From Salana multivorans (GTDB taxonomy: Bacteria > Actinomycetota > Actinomycetes > Actinomycetales > Beutenbergiaceae): 64,000 nucleotides of DNA. Location of the stretch: contig NZ_RKHQ01000002.1 of the NCBI RefSeq assembly GCF_003751805.1, forward strand, positions 806,001 to 870,000. Reading direction: 5' to 3'. Below, piece after piece: positions 17,699-27,000 of the stretch. How positions within the stretch are numbered: the first letter of the stretch is position 1; each line of letters starts with the position of its first letter. The notes under the pieces are model-generated. The model did no database searches, was not told the origin of the DNA, and saw only the letters and a program-made list of their open reading frames with translations. A program made the translations under genes and the position numbers.

Positions 17699-18894
17699 GT
17701 GGAGTACGCGCTGTTCTCGTGGACGTAGTCGTGGGTGAGGTCGTTGGTCCAGACGGTCGCCTCGGCGTCGCCGGCGTGCAGGTCGAGCTCGACGCGCACC
17801 TCGCGCGCACCGGCCAGGTCGACGAGCGTGCGGTCCTCGCCGACGCCGCCGGCGCGGCAGACCTGGACGCCGTTGATGCTGACGTCGAGCGTCAGCGGGT
17901 CGTACGGCGCGACGCTCTCGGGCACCGTGCCGGCGGCGGCGAGGACGCGGCCCCAGTTCGGGTCGTTGCCGAAGATCGCGGCCTTGAACAGGTTCGACCG
18001 GGTGACGGCGCGCGCGACCGCGACCGCGGCGTCCTCGCTGCTGGCGTTGCGCACGGTGACCGCGATGTCGTGGCTCGCGCCCTCGGCATCCGCGACGAGC
18101 GCGCGGGCCAGCTTGGCGCAGGCCAGCTCGAGCGCGGCCTCGAGCTCGCCGGCACCGGGGGTGACGCCGCTCGCACCCGAGGCGAGGAGCAGGACGGTGT
18201 CGTTCGTCGACATGCAGCCGTCGGAGTCGACTCGGTCGAACGTGCGCCGGGTGGCGCCGCGCAGGGCGGCGTCGGCGCGCTCGGCGTCGACGACGGCGTC
18301 CGTCGTGAGGACGACCAGCATGGTGGCGAGGCCGGGCGCGAGCATGCCGGCGCCCTTGGCCATGCCGCCGACGCTCCAGGCGGGACCGGTGGCGTCGTCG
18401 CTGGCGTCGGGGCCGGGGACGTGGACGGTCTTGGCGACGGTGTCGGTCGTCATGATGGCGGCGGCCGCCGCGTCGCCGCCGTCCGTCGAGCGGTCGGCGA
18501 CGGCCGCGACCGCGGCGTCGATGCCCGCGAGGAGCTTCTCCATCGGCAGGCGCTCACCGATGAGCCCGGTCGAGCAGACGAGCACGTCCTGCGAGTCGAT
18601 CCCGAGCGCGGCGGCGAGGTGCTCGGCGGTGCGGTGGGTGTCGGCGAAGCCCTCGGGACCCGTGCACGCGTTGGCGCCGCCGGAGTTGAGGACGACCGCG
18701 CGGGCCACACCGTCGGCCACGGCCGTGCGCGACCAGACGACCGGTGCCGCGACGACACGGTTGGTCGTGAAGACGCCGGCCGCGACGGCCAGCGGGCCGT
18801 CGTTGACCACGAGCGCGAGGTCGCTGCGGCCGGACGGCTTCAGGCCGGCCGTGACGCCGGCGGCGCGGAAGCCGGCGGGGGTGGTGACGGTCAT
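17695..18894 (-). CDS. argJ: Glutamate N-acetyltransferase / amino-acid acetyltransferase (ArgJ)
   Basis: Recycles the acetyl group from acetylornithine to glutamate; bifunctional members also start the pathway from acetyl-CoA. 399 aa. The precursor self-cleaves before the Thr of the [14 protein letters not shown] block, which is intact. [10 protein letters not shown] and the C-terminal [13 protein letters not shown] are conserved family blocks. ATG 18894 has GAGGAG about 8 nt upstream. It follows argC by 28 nt. Confidence 0.95.
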   Translation of the reverse strand: MTVTTPAGFRAAGVTAGLKPSGRSDLALVVNDGPLAVAAGVFTTNRVVAAPVVWSRTAVADGVARAVVLNSGGANACTGPEGFADTHRTAEHLAAALGIDSQDVLVCSTGLIGERLPMEKLLAGIDAAVAAVADRSTDGGDAAAAAIMTTDTVAKTVHVPGPDASDDATGPAWSVGGMAKGAGMLAPGLATMLVVLTTDAVVDAERADAALRGATRRTFDRVDSDGCMSTNDTVLLLASGASGVTPGAGELEAALELACAKLARALVADAEGASHDIAVTVRNASSEDAAVAVARAVTRSNLFKAAIFGNDPNWGRVLAAAGTVPESVAPYDPLTLDVSINGVQVCRAGGVGEDRTLVDLAGAREVRVELDLHAGDAEATVWTNDLTHDYVHENSAYST

Positions 18895-18922
18895 GCGGTG
18901 CTCCTCACGGGGCTCGACGTGC

Positions 18923-20017
18923 TCACGGGGCGACTCCGGTGACCGGCAGGCCGGCGGTCTCGGGGAGCCCGAGGGCGAGGTTGAGGGACTGCACGGCGGC
19001 GCCGGCCGTCCCCTTGACGAGGTTGTCGATGGCGCAGGTGACGACGACACGGCCGGCGCGCTCGTCCACCTCGACCGCCATGATCGCGGTGTTGGCGCCG
19101 AGGGTGCTCGCGGACGTCGGCTGCGCGCCGGCGGGGAGGACGTGGACGAAGGCCTCGTCGTCGTACGCGGCACCCCAGGCGGCCCGCAGGTCCGCCTCGG
19201 TGACGCCCGGCCGGATCGGGGCCGTCACCGTGGCGAGGATGCCGCGCGACATGGGGACGAGGACGGGGGTGAAGCTGAGCCGGACGTCCGCCAGCCCGTC
19301 CCGCCCCGCGCCGGCGACGCGCAGGTTCTGCACGATCTCCGGGTTGTGCCGGTGCCCGCCGCCGACGCCGTAGGGAACCGCCGCGCCGGCCGCCTCGCTC
19401 GCGAGCAGGTGGGTCTTGGCCGTCTTGCCCGCGCCGGAGTAGCCGACGGCGAGCACGGCCACGACGTCGCCCGGGTCGACGAGCCCGGCGGCGACGCCCG
19501 GCTGGAGGGCGAGCGTGACGGCGGTGACGTTGCAGCCGGGGACGGCGACGCGACGGGTCGCGGCCAGCGCGGCGCGCTGGGCCGAGGCCGAGGACTCCCC
19601 CGCGTGCAGCAGCTCCGGCATGCCGTAGGTCCAGGTGCCGGCGTGCTCACTGCCGTAGTAGTGCCGCCAGTCGTCGGGGTCGACGAGCCGGTGGTCGGCT
19701 CCGACGTCGATGACGAGGACGTCCGGGTCGACGGCCTGGAGCGCGGCGGCGACCTCGCCCGAGGCCCCGTGCGGGAGCGCGAGGAACACGACGTCGTGAC
19801 CCGCGAGCGCCTCGGGCGTCGTCGGGGCGAAGACGCGGCCGGCGATCGCCGGGTGGGCCGCGAGGTGCGGCTGCTGGGCGGCGACCGGCTCCCCGGCGTT
19901 CGAGTGCGCCGTGAGGGCGCCGAGCGTCAGCCCGGGGTGGTCGAGCGCGAGGCGAGCGAGCTCGCCGCCCGCGTAGCCGCTCGCGCCGGCGATGGCAACG
20001 GATACAGTCACCCGCAT
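18923..20017 (-). CDS. argC: N-acetyl-gamma-glutamyl-phosphate reductase
   Basis: NADPH-dependent reductase, first gene of the arg operon. [13 protein letters not shown] is the dinucleotide loop. VPGCNVTAV carries the catalytic Cys, and [10 protein letters not shown] the active-site His region. The product is 364 aa from ATG 20017. GTG 20011 (MTVSVAIAG) is a serious alternative start. Neither has a ribosome binding site, and promoter-like sequence abuts both, so the mRNA is probably leaderless. Confidence 0.95.
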   Translation of the reverse strand: MRVTVSVAIAGASGYAGGELARLALDHPGLTLGALTAHSNAGEPVAAQQPHLAAHPAIAGRVFAPTTPEALAGHDVVFLALPHGASGEVAAALQAVDPDVLVIDVGADHRLVDPDDWRHYYGSEHAGTWTYGMPELLHAGESSASAQRAALAATRRVAVPGCNVTAVTLALQPGVAAGLVDPGDVVAVLAVGYSGAGKTAKTHLLASEAAGAAVPYGVGGGHRHNPEIVQNLRVAGAGRDGLADVRLSFTPVLVPMSRGILATVTAPIRPGVTEADLRAAWGAAYDDEAFVHVLPAGAQPTSASTLGANTAIMAVEVDERAGRVVVTCAIDNLVKGTAGAAVQSLNLALGLPETAGLPVTGVAP

Positions 20018-20034
20018 AACTATACATAGTGCTG
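20018..20034 (-). promoter_or_regulatory. Candidate ArgR operator overlapping the argC promoter
   Basis: The minus strand reads ACTATGTATAGT at 20030-20019, an inverted repeat (ACTAT/ATAGT, 2-nt centre) that is A/T-rich amid very GC-rich DNA. It contains TATAGT (20024-20019), a near-consensus -10. TTCACG at 20052-20047 could serve as a -35 for the overlapping TATGTA. An operator across the -10 would block argC transcription when ArgR-arginine binds. ArgR binding itself is inferred. Confidence 0.55.
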
Positions 20035-20091
20035 ACCGGGCGGACGCGTGAACCACCGGACGGCGGCCGGCTCCGCGGGTAGGTTCGAGGC

Positions 20092-21075
20092 ATGCGCGCG
20101 ATCCAGGCAACCACGGCAGGCGGTCCCGACGTCCTCGAGCTGGTCGAGCTGCCGGACCCGGTCCCGGGGCCCGGCGAGGTGCTCGTCCGGGTGGCGGCGG
20201 CCGGGGTCAACTTCATCGACACCTACCGCCGCGGCGGGGTCTACCCGATGCCGTTCCCGCACGTCGTCGGCTCCGAGGGGGCCGGTGTCGTCGAGCGGAT
20301 CGGTGACGACGCGAGCGACGTCGAGGTCGGCGACCACGTCGCGTGGTCCGACGCGCCCGGCTCCTACGCCGAGCTGGTCGTCGTGCCCGCGGCCAGGACG
20401 CTGCCCGTGCCCGCCGACGTGCCGCTCGACGTCGCGGCGGCGCTGCCGCTCCAGGGGATGACGGCGCACTACCTCGCGTGCTCGACCTACCCGGTGCAGC
20501 CGGGTGACGTCGCGCTCGTGCACGCCGGCGCCGGCGGTGTCGGCCTGCTGCTGACCCAGCTCGTCGTCGCACGCGGCGGACGCGTCGTCTCGACCGTCTC
20601 GACGCCCGAGAAGGCCGAGCTGTCCCGGGCGGCGGGGGCCGAGCACGTCATCCGGTACGACGAGCTGGACGACCTCGCGACACAGCTCCCGGCGCTCGTG
20701 CGGGAGGCGACCGGCGGCGACGGCGTGAGCGTCGTCTACGACGGGGTAGGCCGGTCGACGTTCGACGCGTCGCTCGCCTCGCTGCGCCGCCGCGGGATGC
20801 TCGTGCTGTTCGGCGGCGCGAGCGGCCAGGTTCCGCCGTTCGACCTGCAGCGGCTGAACTCGGGCGGCTCGCTCTACGTCACCCGCCCGACGCTGGCCGA
20901 CTACGTCGCCACGCGCGAGGAGCTCGTCGACCGGGCAGACGACCTGTTCCGCCGGGTCGAGGACGGGACGCTGGACGTCCGGATCGGGGCGCGCTTCCCG
21001 CTCGCCGAGGCCGCGGCGGCCCACCGGGCGCTGGAGGGGCGGGAGACGACGGGCAAGGTGCTGCTCGAGGTCTGA
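20092..21075 (+). CDS. NADPH:quinone oxidoreductase (zeta-crystallin-like MDR)
   Basis: A zinc-free medium-chain dehydrogenase/reductase of 327 aa. The N-terminal GroES-like domain has [20 protein letters not shown]. The Rossmann loop is [11 protein letters not shown], and the C-terminal substrate strand is [11 protein letters not shown]. These match quinone reductase Qor-type enzymes reducing quinones or enones with NADPH. It is divergent from argC. TAGGTT ends 6 nt before the ATG, so the transcript may be leaderless. It marks the left conserved border of the accessory island. Confidence 0.92.
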   Translation: MRAIQATTAGGPDVLELVELPDPVPGPGEVLVRVAAAGVNFIDTYRRGGVYPMPFPHVVGSEGAGVVERIGDDASDVEVGDHVAWSDAPGSYAELVVVPAARTLPVPADVPLDVAAALPLQGMTAHYLACSTYPVQPGDVALVHAGAGGVGLLLTQLVVARGGRVVSTVSTPEKAELSRAAGAEHVIRYDELDDLATQLPALVREATGGDGVSVVYDGVGRSTFDASLASLRRRGMLVLFGGASGQVPPFDLQRLNSGGSLYVTRPTLADYVATREELVDRADDLFRRVEDGTLDVRIGARFPLAEAAAAHRALEGRETTGKVLLEV

Positions 21076-21199
21076 GGCCGACGATCACCGTCGGCATTCG
21101 CGTGGCTCGACGATGGCCGAGTCCGTTGTGCGCGTGATCGAAAGATCGACGATGCCTAGACTCCATACGACTCTCCCCACCGATGGAGCCAGATTCGCC

Positions 21200-24061
21200 G
21201 TGACCGACACCGCCGTCCCCGCTTCGCGTCCTACGTTCGCCCCCGGGAGCACGGTCGTCGTGCGCGACGAGGACTGGCTCGTCCAGAACGTCGAGCAGGT
21301 GTCCGAGCACGAGGTACACCTTGCCGTGCGCGGTATCAGCGGCATCACCCGCGACACCGAGGCGATCTTCTCCACGGCGATCGACCACATCGAACCGGTT
21401 GATCCGCGCAGGACCGCCGTCCGCCCCGACCCCTCTCCCGGCTTCCGAACCAGCCGGCTCTGGCTCGAGTCGATGATCCGCCGGACGCCGGTACCAGTGG
21501 CCCATCCGCACCTGACGGCATCGACAGGTGCGCTCGCCACCGTCCTGCCGTTCCAGCGCTCGGCCGTGCATCAGGCGCTCGACCCGGAGAACCTGCGTCC
21601 ACGGATTCTGCTCGCCGACGCCGTCGGGCTCGGCAAGACGGTCGAGATCGGCATGATCCTCTCGGAGCTCGTCCGCCGGGGACGCGGGGAGCGCATCCTC
21701 GTGGTCACTCCCAAGCATGTGCTGGAGCAGACGCAGTTCGAGCTGTGGACACGGTTCGCCCTTCCCTTCGTCCGACTCGACTCGGTGGGGATCCAGCGCA
21801 TCCGGCAGCAGCTCCCGGCGGGGCGCAATCCCTTCACGTTCTACAAGCGCGTCATCATCTCGATCGACACCCTGAAGTCCGATCAGTACATCCCGCACCT
21901 GCGCCACCAGTCCTGGGACGCCGTGGTGATCGACGAGTCCCACAACGTGACCAACTCGAGCACCAAGAACAACCGCCTCGCTGAGCTGCTCTCCCAGCGG
22001 ACGGACGCCCTCATCCTCGCCAGCGCCACCCCGCACAACGGCAGGGCCGAGTCGTTCGCCGAGCTGGTGCGGATGCTGGAACCCAGTGCCGTGCTCCCCG
22101 ACGGCACCCTGAACGAGGAGCTGGTGAAGCGTCTCGTGATCCGGCGTCACCGCCACTCCCCTGAGGTCGCCAGCGCCGTCGGCGCCGACTGGGCCGAGCG
22201 CCTCCCCCCTGACAACCGCGAGGTTCCGGCCTCCCCGATCGAGAACGAGATCGCCGCGGAGCTCGAGAGCACGTGGCTCTGGCCGGAGGGCGAGCCGCCG
22301 ACCGCGAACCGTCTGTTCCCCTGGACACTCGCCAAGGCGTTCCTTTCCTCGCCGAGGGCACTGGAGGCCACCATCGCCGAGCGGCTCGGGCGACTGCCGC
22401 AGACACCGGCATCGGTACCGGAGCGCACGGCTCTGGAGCACCTGGGCATCCTCAATCGTCGCGCACTCGCCGAACCCAGCGCCAAGTACGGTGCGCTCCT
22501 CGACCGTCTGCGTGAGATCGGGGTGTCCCCGTCGTCGGAGGCGCGCGCGGTGGTGTTCGCCGAGCGCGTGCCAACGCTGCTGTGGCTGCAGGAAAAGCTA
22601 CGGCGGGATCTGACACTTCCCGCCGAAGCGGTGGCTGTGCTGCACGGAGGACTGTCCGACGTGGAGCAGCAGGAGATCGTCGAGTCCTTCAAGCTCGCGG
22701 CCTCACCGATCCGAGTGCTCGTCACCGGCGATGTCGCGTCCGAGGGCGTCAACCTCCACGCCCAGTGTCACCACCTCATCCACTTCGACATCCCGTGGTC
22801 ACTGATCAGGATCGAGCAGCGCAACGGCCGAATCGACCGGTACGGCCAACGTCGTCAACCGCAGATCACCACGCTGCTTCTGAAGCCCACCAGCGAACGG
22901 TTCGCCGGCGACTTCCGGGTGCTAACCCGGTTGGTCGAGCGGGAGCACGAGGCACACCGGGCGCTCGGGGACTCCGCCTCGCTCATGGGCACTTACTCAG
23001 TGCGCGCCGAGGAGGATGCTGTGCTCGACGTCGTTCGAGGAGCGCGGCAGTTCGACGCCGTGGTTCGCACGGTCGAGCAGGTCACCAGCGATGCGTCCCC
23101 GAACGGTCTGCTCGCCAGACTTCTCGCGCTGGGGACGCAGTCCGAACAGTCGACCGCCCCGACCACGAACGACACCGGGGCCGGAGCGACGTCCGGGCTC
23201 TACGCCCACGACCTCGACTTCCTGAGAGACGCGTTGATGCACGCGTACCACGGCACACCGAGCAACTCCTCGGCGGCCGGTGGCGTTGCCTGGACCGAGC
23301 ACACGCGCCACTCACTTGCCAGTCTGGAACCTCCGCGCGACCTGAAGCAGCGCCTGCGCGTGCTTCCGGAGAGCTACCTGAGATCACGGCGAGTCACCGA
23401 ACGGCTCATGCTCGCCACGACGAGCGACAAGGGCTCCAGCGAGATCGCGGCCGCCAGGGAGGCACGGGGCGACACCGCCTCTACCTCATGGCCGGAGGCG
23501 CACTACCTCGCGCCCCTCCACCCCGTCCTGGAGTGGGCGGCGGACCGAGCACTGGCGGCGCTGAGCAGAGGCCAGGTGTTCGCCGTCACCGGCGCCGTCG
23601 AGGAGATCACGGTACTCCTGCAGGGCACGCTCACCAACAAACGAGGCCAGGTGGTGGCCGGGAGCTATCTGACCGTTGGTTTCTCAGGTGGGCCGGGGTT
23701 CGGCGCTGTCACCGCACATACCTCGGCCCAGGCTGCCATCGCCTCGCTCGGCGTCTCCGCCGTCAACCGCGGAACTCTCGTCGGAGACGAACTGGATCGC
23801 TACATCTCGACCGCCGTCGATGCGGCTGCGGCGGCAGTCGATGTCCAGGTCAACGCCATCCGCGCCCAGACGAGTGAGCGTGTCAACCGGTGGCAGCAGC
23901 GCGTGCACGACTGGGAGAAGCAGGCCGAGGGTCGCACGCTCTTCACAGCTCTGCGGGAACGACGCGGCGTGATCGAGCAGGAACGTCGCCTTGCCGACTC
24001 GATGCTGCCGGACCGCACCCTGATCCGACCTCTGCTGGTCGTCGTCCCCGAGGAGTCCTGA
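21200..24061 (+). CDS. SNF2-like (RapA/HepA-type) helicase, DrmD-like defense protein
   Basis: A superfamily 2 ATPase of about 953 aa. Walker A is ADAVGLGKTVEIG (about residues 138-150). Motif II is DESH (~244), motif III LASATPHNG, and the C-terminal lobe has VASEGVNLHAQC (~512) and QRNGRIDRYGQ (~540). A C-terminal ~350-residue extension carries no motif I know. This layout matches the DrmD helicase of class 1 DISARM, which also precedes a methyltransferase. GTG 21200 (MTDTAVPASR) is my start; ATG 21152 is the alternative. The stop is 1 nt before the methyltransferase start, so the two are surely co-translated. Confidence 0.85.
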   Translation: MTDTAVPASRPTFAPGSTVVVRDEDWLVQNVEQVSEHEVHLAVRGISGITRDTEAIFSTAIDHIEPVDPRRTAVRPDPSPGFRTSRLWLESMIRRTPVPVAHPHLTASTGALATVLPFQRSAVHQALDPENLRPRILLADAVGLGKTVEIGMILSELVRRGRGERILVVTPKHVLEQTQFELWTRFALPFVRLDSVGIQRIRQQLPAGRNPFTFYKRVIISIDTLKSDQYIPHLRHQSWDAVVIDESHNVTNSSTKNNRLAELLSQRTDALILASATPHNGRAESFAELVRMLEPSAVLPDGTLNEELVKRLVIRRHRHSPEVASAVGADWAERLPPDNREVPASPIENEIAAELESTWLWPEGEPPTANRLFPWTLAKAFLSSPRALEATIAERLGRLPQTPASVPERTALEHLGILNRRALAEPSAKYGALLDRLREIGVSPSSEARAVVFAERVPTLLWLQEKLRRDLTLPAEAVAVLHGGLSDVEQQEIVESFKLAASPIRVLVTGDVASEGVNLHAQCHHLIHFDIPWSLIRIEQRNGRIDRYGQRRQPQITTLLLKPTSERFAGDFRVLTRLVEREHEAHRALGDSASLMGTYSVRAEEDAVLDVVRGARQFDAVVRTVEQVTSDASPNGLLARLLALGTQSEQSTAPTTNDTGAGATSGLYAHDLDFLRDALMHAYHGTPSNSSAAGGVAWTEHTRHSLASLEPPRDLKQRLRVLPESYLRSRRVTERLMLATTSDKGSSEIAAAREARGDTASTSWPEAHYLAPLHPVLEWAADRALAALSRGQVFAVTGAVEEITVLLQGTLTNKRGQVVAGSYLTVGFSGGPGFGAVTAHTSAQAAIASLGVSAVNRGTLVGDELDRYISTAVDAAAAAVDVQVNAIRAQTSERVNRWQQRVHDWEKQAEGRTLFTALRERRGVIEQERRLADSMLPDRTLIRPLLVVVPEES

Positions 24062-24062
24062 C

Positions 24063-27000
24063 GTGACCACCGACGCCATCACGAACGGGGAGAGCTTTCT
24101 CTCCGAGCACTTCCTCGCCGCCTCGGGCAGCCAGTCGTTCCAGGGCAGGGTCACAGACCGCCGCAAGGTCTGGGATGCCTCTAGCAAGGACGGCGAAGAG
24201 ACTCCGCGCACCCGGTTCGCCGCGAGCCGACAGACTCTGATCTCCCAGCTCGCGGAGGTCTCCGGCGCCATCACCGAGCGGGAGGGTCGCGGCGGCGATG
24301 GTGACCGCGCTGATCTCGTCGCGAAGATCCGCCCCCACCACCTGAGCTGGCGTGCCGTGCTCGGCTTTGAACGAATCGGACTTGTTCACCGCACCGAGGG
24401 TCCCGTCCACTGGATCAGCGCCGCCGGTCTCTCGGGTGCTACCCCGCTGGCCATCGTCGAGGCACTTCCAGGCGATCTGGAGTCGCTCTTGGCAAAGGAC
24501 TCGGTCAACTTGATCGAACCGTTCGAGGTCGACGAGAAGCTGCACCTGGTGTCGGTCTCGCGCCTGCTCTCACACCTGTTCACGCTTGCGGAGGCGCCGT
24601 CGTTCGCGCTGGTGCAGGCAGGCCCGCTGGCGCTCCTGGCCGAGCAGTCCCGGTGGCACGAGGGTCGGTACCTCGCCGTCGACCTCCAGCTCGTCGCCGA
24701 CCGCAACGACGGCAAACGGGGCGGTGAGATCGACCAGGCCCTCACGACGCTCGCGGCCGAGTCACTGGCGCCCGATGCCGAGGGCTCGATCTGGTGGGCC
24801 GACCTCCTGGAGGAGTCCGTCAAGAACACCGTCGGAGTCTCGAAGGACCTCCGCGAGGGCGTTCGACTCTCCATCGAGATCATCGCCAACGAAGTCGTGC
24901 GTCGACGCACGGATCAGGGCCTTCCCTCACTGCCGCCGGATCAGGCGCAGCGGCTGGCGAAGGAGTCGCTCCGGTTCCTGTACCGGATCCTCTTCCTGCT
25001 GTATGCCGAATCCTCACCGCACCTTCAGGTGCTCCCGACAGGGGTTACGGCCTACGACCGTGGCTACGGGCTCGACCGACTGCGCGAGCTCACCCTCGTG
25101 GAGATCGAGGACGAGCGCGACCGGCGAGGCTCGCACCTGTATGACTCGCTCGCGGTGCTCTTCCGGATGGTCGACGAAGGCCACGACGGGACAGTCGATG
25201 CCCAGGACGACCTGGTCCGGGAGCAGCCGCTCTCGTTCGCCCCACTCAAAGCGGACCTGTTCAAGCCGGACGCCGTAGAGCTGATCACCGAGGTGGGCCT
25301 TGGCAACGAGGCCATGCAGCGGGTGTTGCGCCACCTCCTGCTGACCAAGCAGGGCAAACGCAAGCGCGACGAACGCGGCTTCATCTCCTACGCCGACCTT
25401 GGCATCAACCAGCTCGGAGCGGTCTACGAGGGCCTCATGTCCTACTCCGGCTTCTTTGCCGACGAGGACCTGTTCGAGGTGGCCAAGGACGGCAACTCCG
25501 AGAAGGGTTCCTGGGTCGTTCCGGTCGACAGGTCGGACGAGATCGCGGACAAGGACTTCGTCACTGCCGAAGACCCGTTCACCGGGGAACGACGACGGGT
25601 GCTTCACTCCCGCGGGACCTTCGTCTACCGTCTCGCCGGGCGGGAACGGCAGCAGTCGGCGAGCTACTACACCCCCGAGGTGCTGACCCGCTTCACGGTG
25701 AGCCAGGCGCTGGAGGAGCTCCTCGACCAGAACGGAACGAAGACCAGCGCGCGGGAGATCCTCGACCTGACGGTCTGTGAGCCGGCGCTCGGCAGCGGCG
25801 CGTTCGCCATCGAAGCGGTGCGCCAGCTGGCGGGCGAGTACCTGCAGCGACGCCAGGACGAGCTCGGGACTCGGATCGACCCCGATGCCTACCCGGCCGA
25901 GCTGCAGAAGGTGAAGGCGTACCTGGCGTTGCACAACGTCTACGGCGTGGACCTCAACGCAACGGCGGTGGAGCTCGCTGAGATCTCGCTGTGGCTCGAC
26001 ACGATGGGCCAGGGACTTCAGGCGCCGTGGTTCGGGCTGCACCTACGCCGCGGGAACTCCCTCATCGGCGCGCGCCGGGCGGTGTTCCGGCGCGACCAGG
26101 TGGCGGCGAAGACGTGGTTCACGGACATGCCCCAGGATCTTCCTCTGACGTCGAGCGACGGTATCGGTGACGGGGTTCATCACTTCCTGCTGCCCGCGGA
26201 GGGCTGGGGCAGCGCGATCAACGCGAAGGAGGCGAAGAACCTTGCGCCCGAGGCGCTGGCACGACTCAAGGCGTGGCGCAGATCAGTCCTGGTGAAGCCC
26301 ACGCGTCAGCAGGTCGACCAGCTCGGGAAGCTCGCCCAGCGCGTTGAGGTGCTGTGGCGGCATGCGCTACAGCGCCTCACCATCGCGGAGGAACAGATCC
26401 GGCGTTCGATCGACGTGTGGGGAGCAGAGGACCTGCCAGTCGGTGGGGCCGTCACGCGCCAGGAGATCGAGGAGTCCCTCGTCGACGCGCGAGGGGCGTA
26501 CCAGCGACTCAAGACCGTGATGGATGCGTGGAATGCACTGTGGTTCTGGCCGCTGACCGACGAGCTCATCTCGCGAGTCGTGGTGTCCGACGACGGCTCG
26601 CAGCGGGTGGAGCGAGTTCTCCCACCGTCCCTGGACCAGTGGATCGACGGGCTGCGTGGACTGCTCGGGTGGAGGTCCGAGGAGTCCAGCACCGGGCGGG
26701 GTCGCCGCTGGCAGGGGGGCGATCAGACCCTTGCCGCGGGCGCGGAGTGGGCTGAGCTCGCGGTGGCCGAGACGACCGACCTCGCGTTCGCCGGCGCCGA
26801 GACCGACCTCCCGGCGCTGTACGGCAGACACCGGTGGCTCGAGGTCTGTGCGGCGATCGCCGCGCAACAGGGCTTCTTCCACTGGGACCTCATGTTCGCC
26901 CCCGTGTTCGCCCAGCGGGGCGGGTTCGACCTCCAGGTGGGAAACCCGCCGTGGGTGCGGCCGCGGTCAGACGTCGACGCGCTGCTCGCCGAGGGCGACC

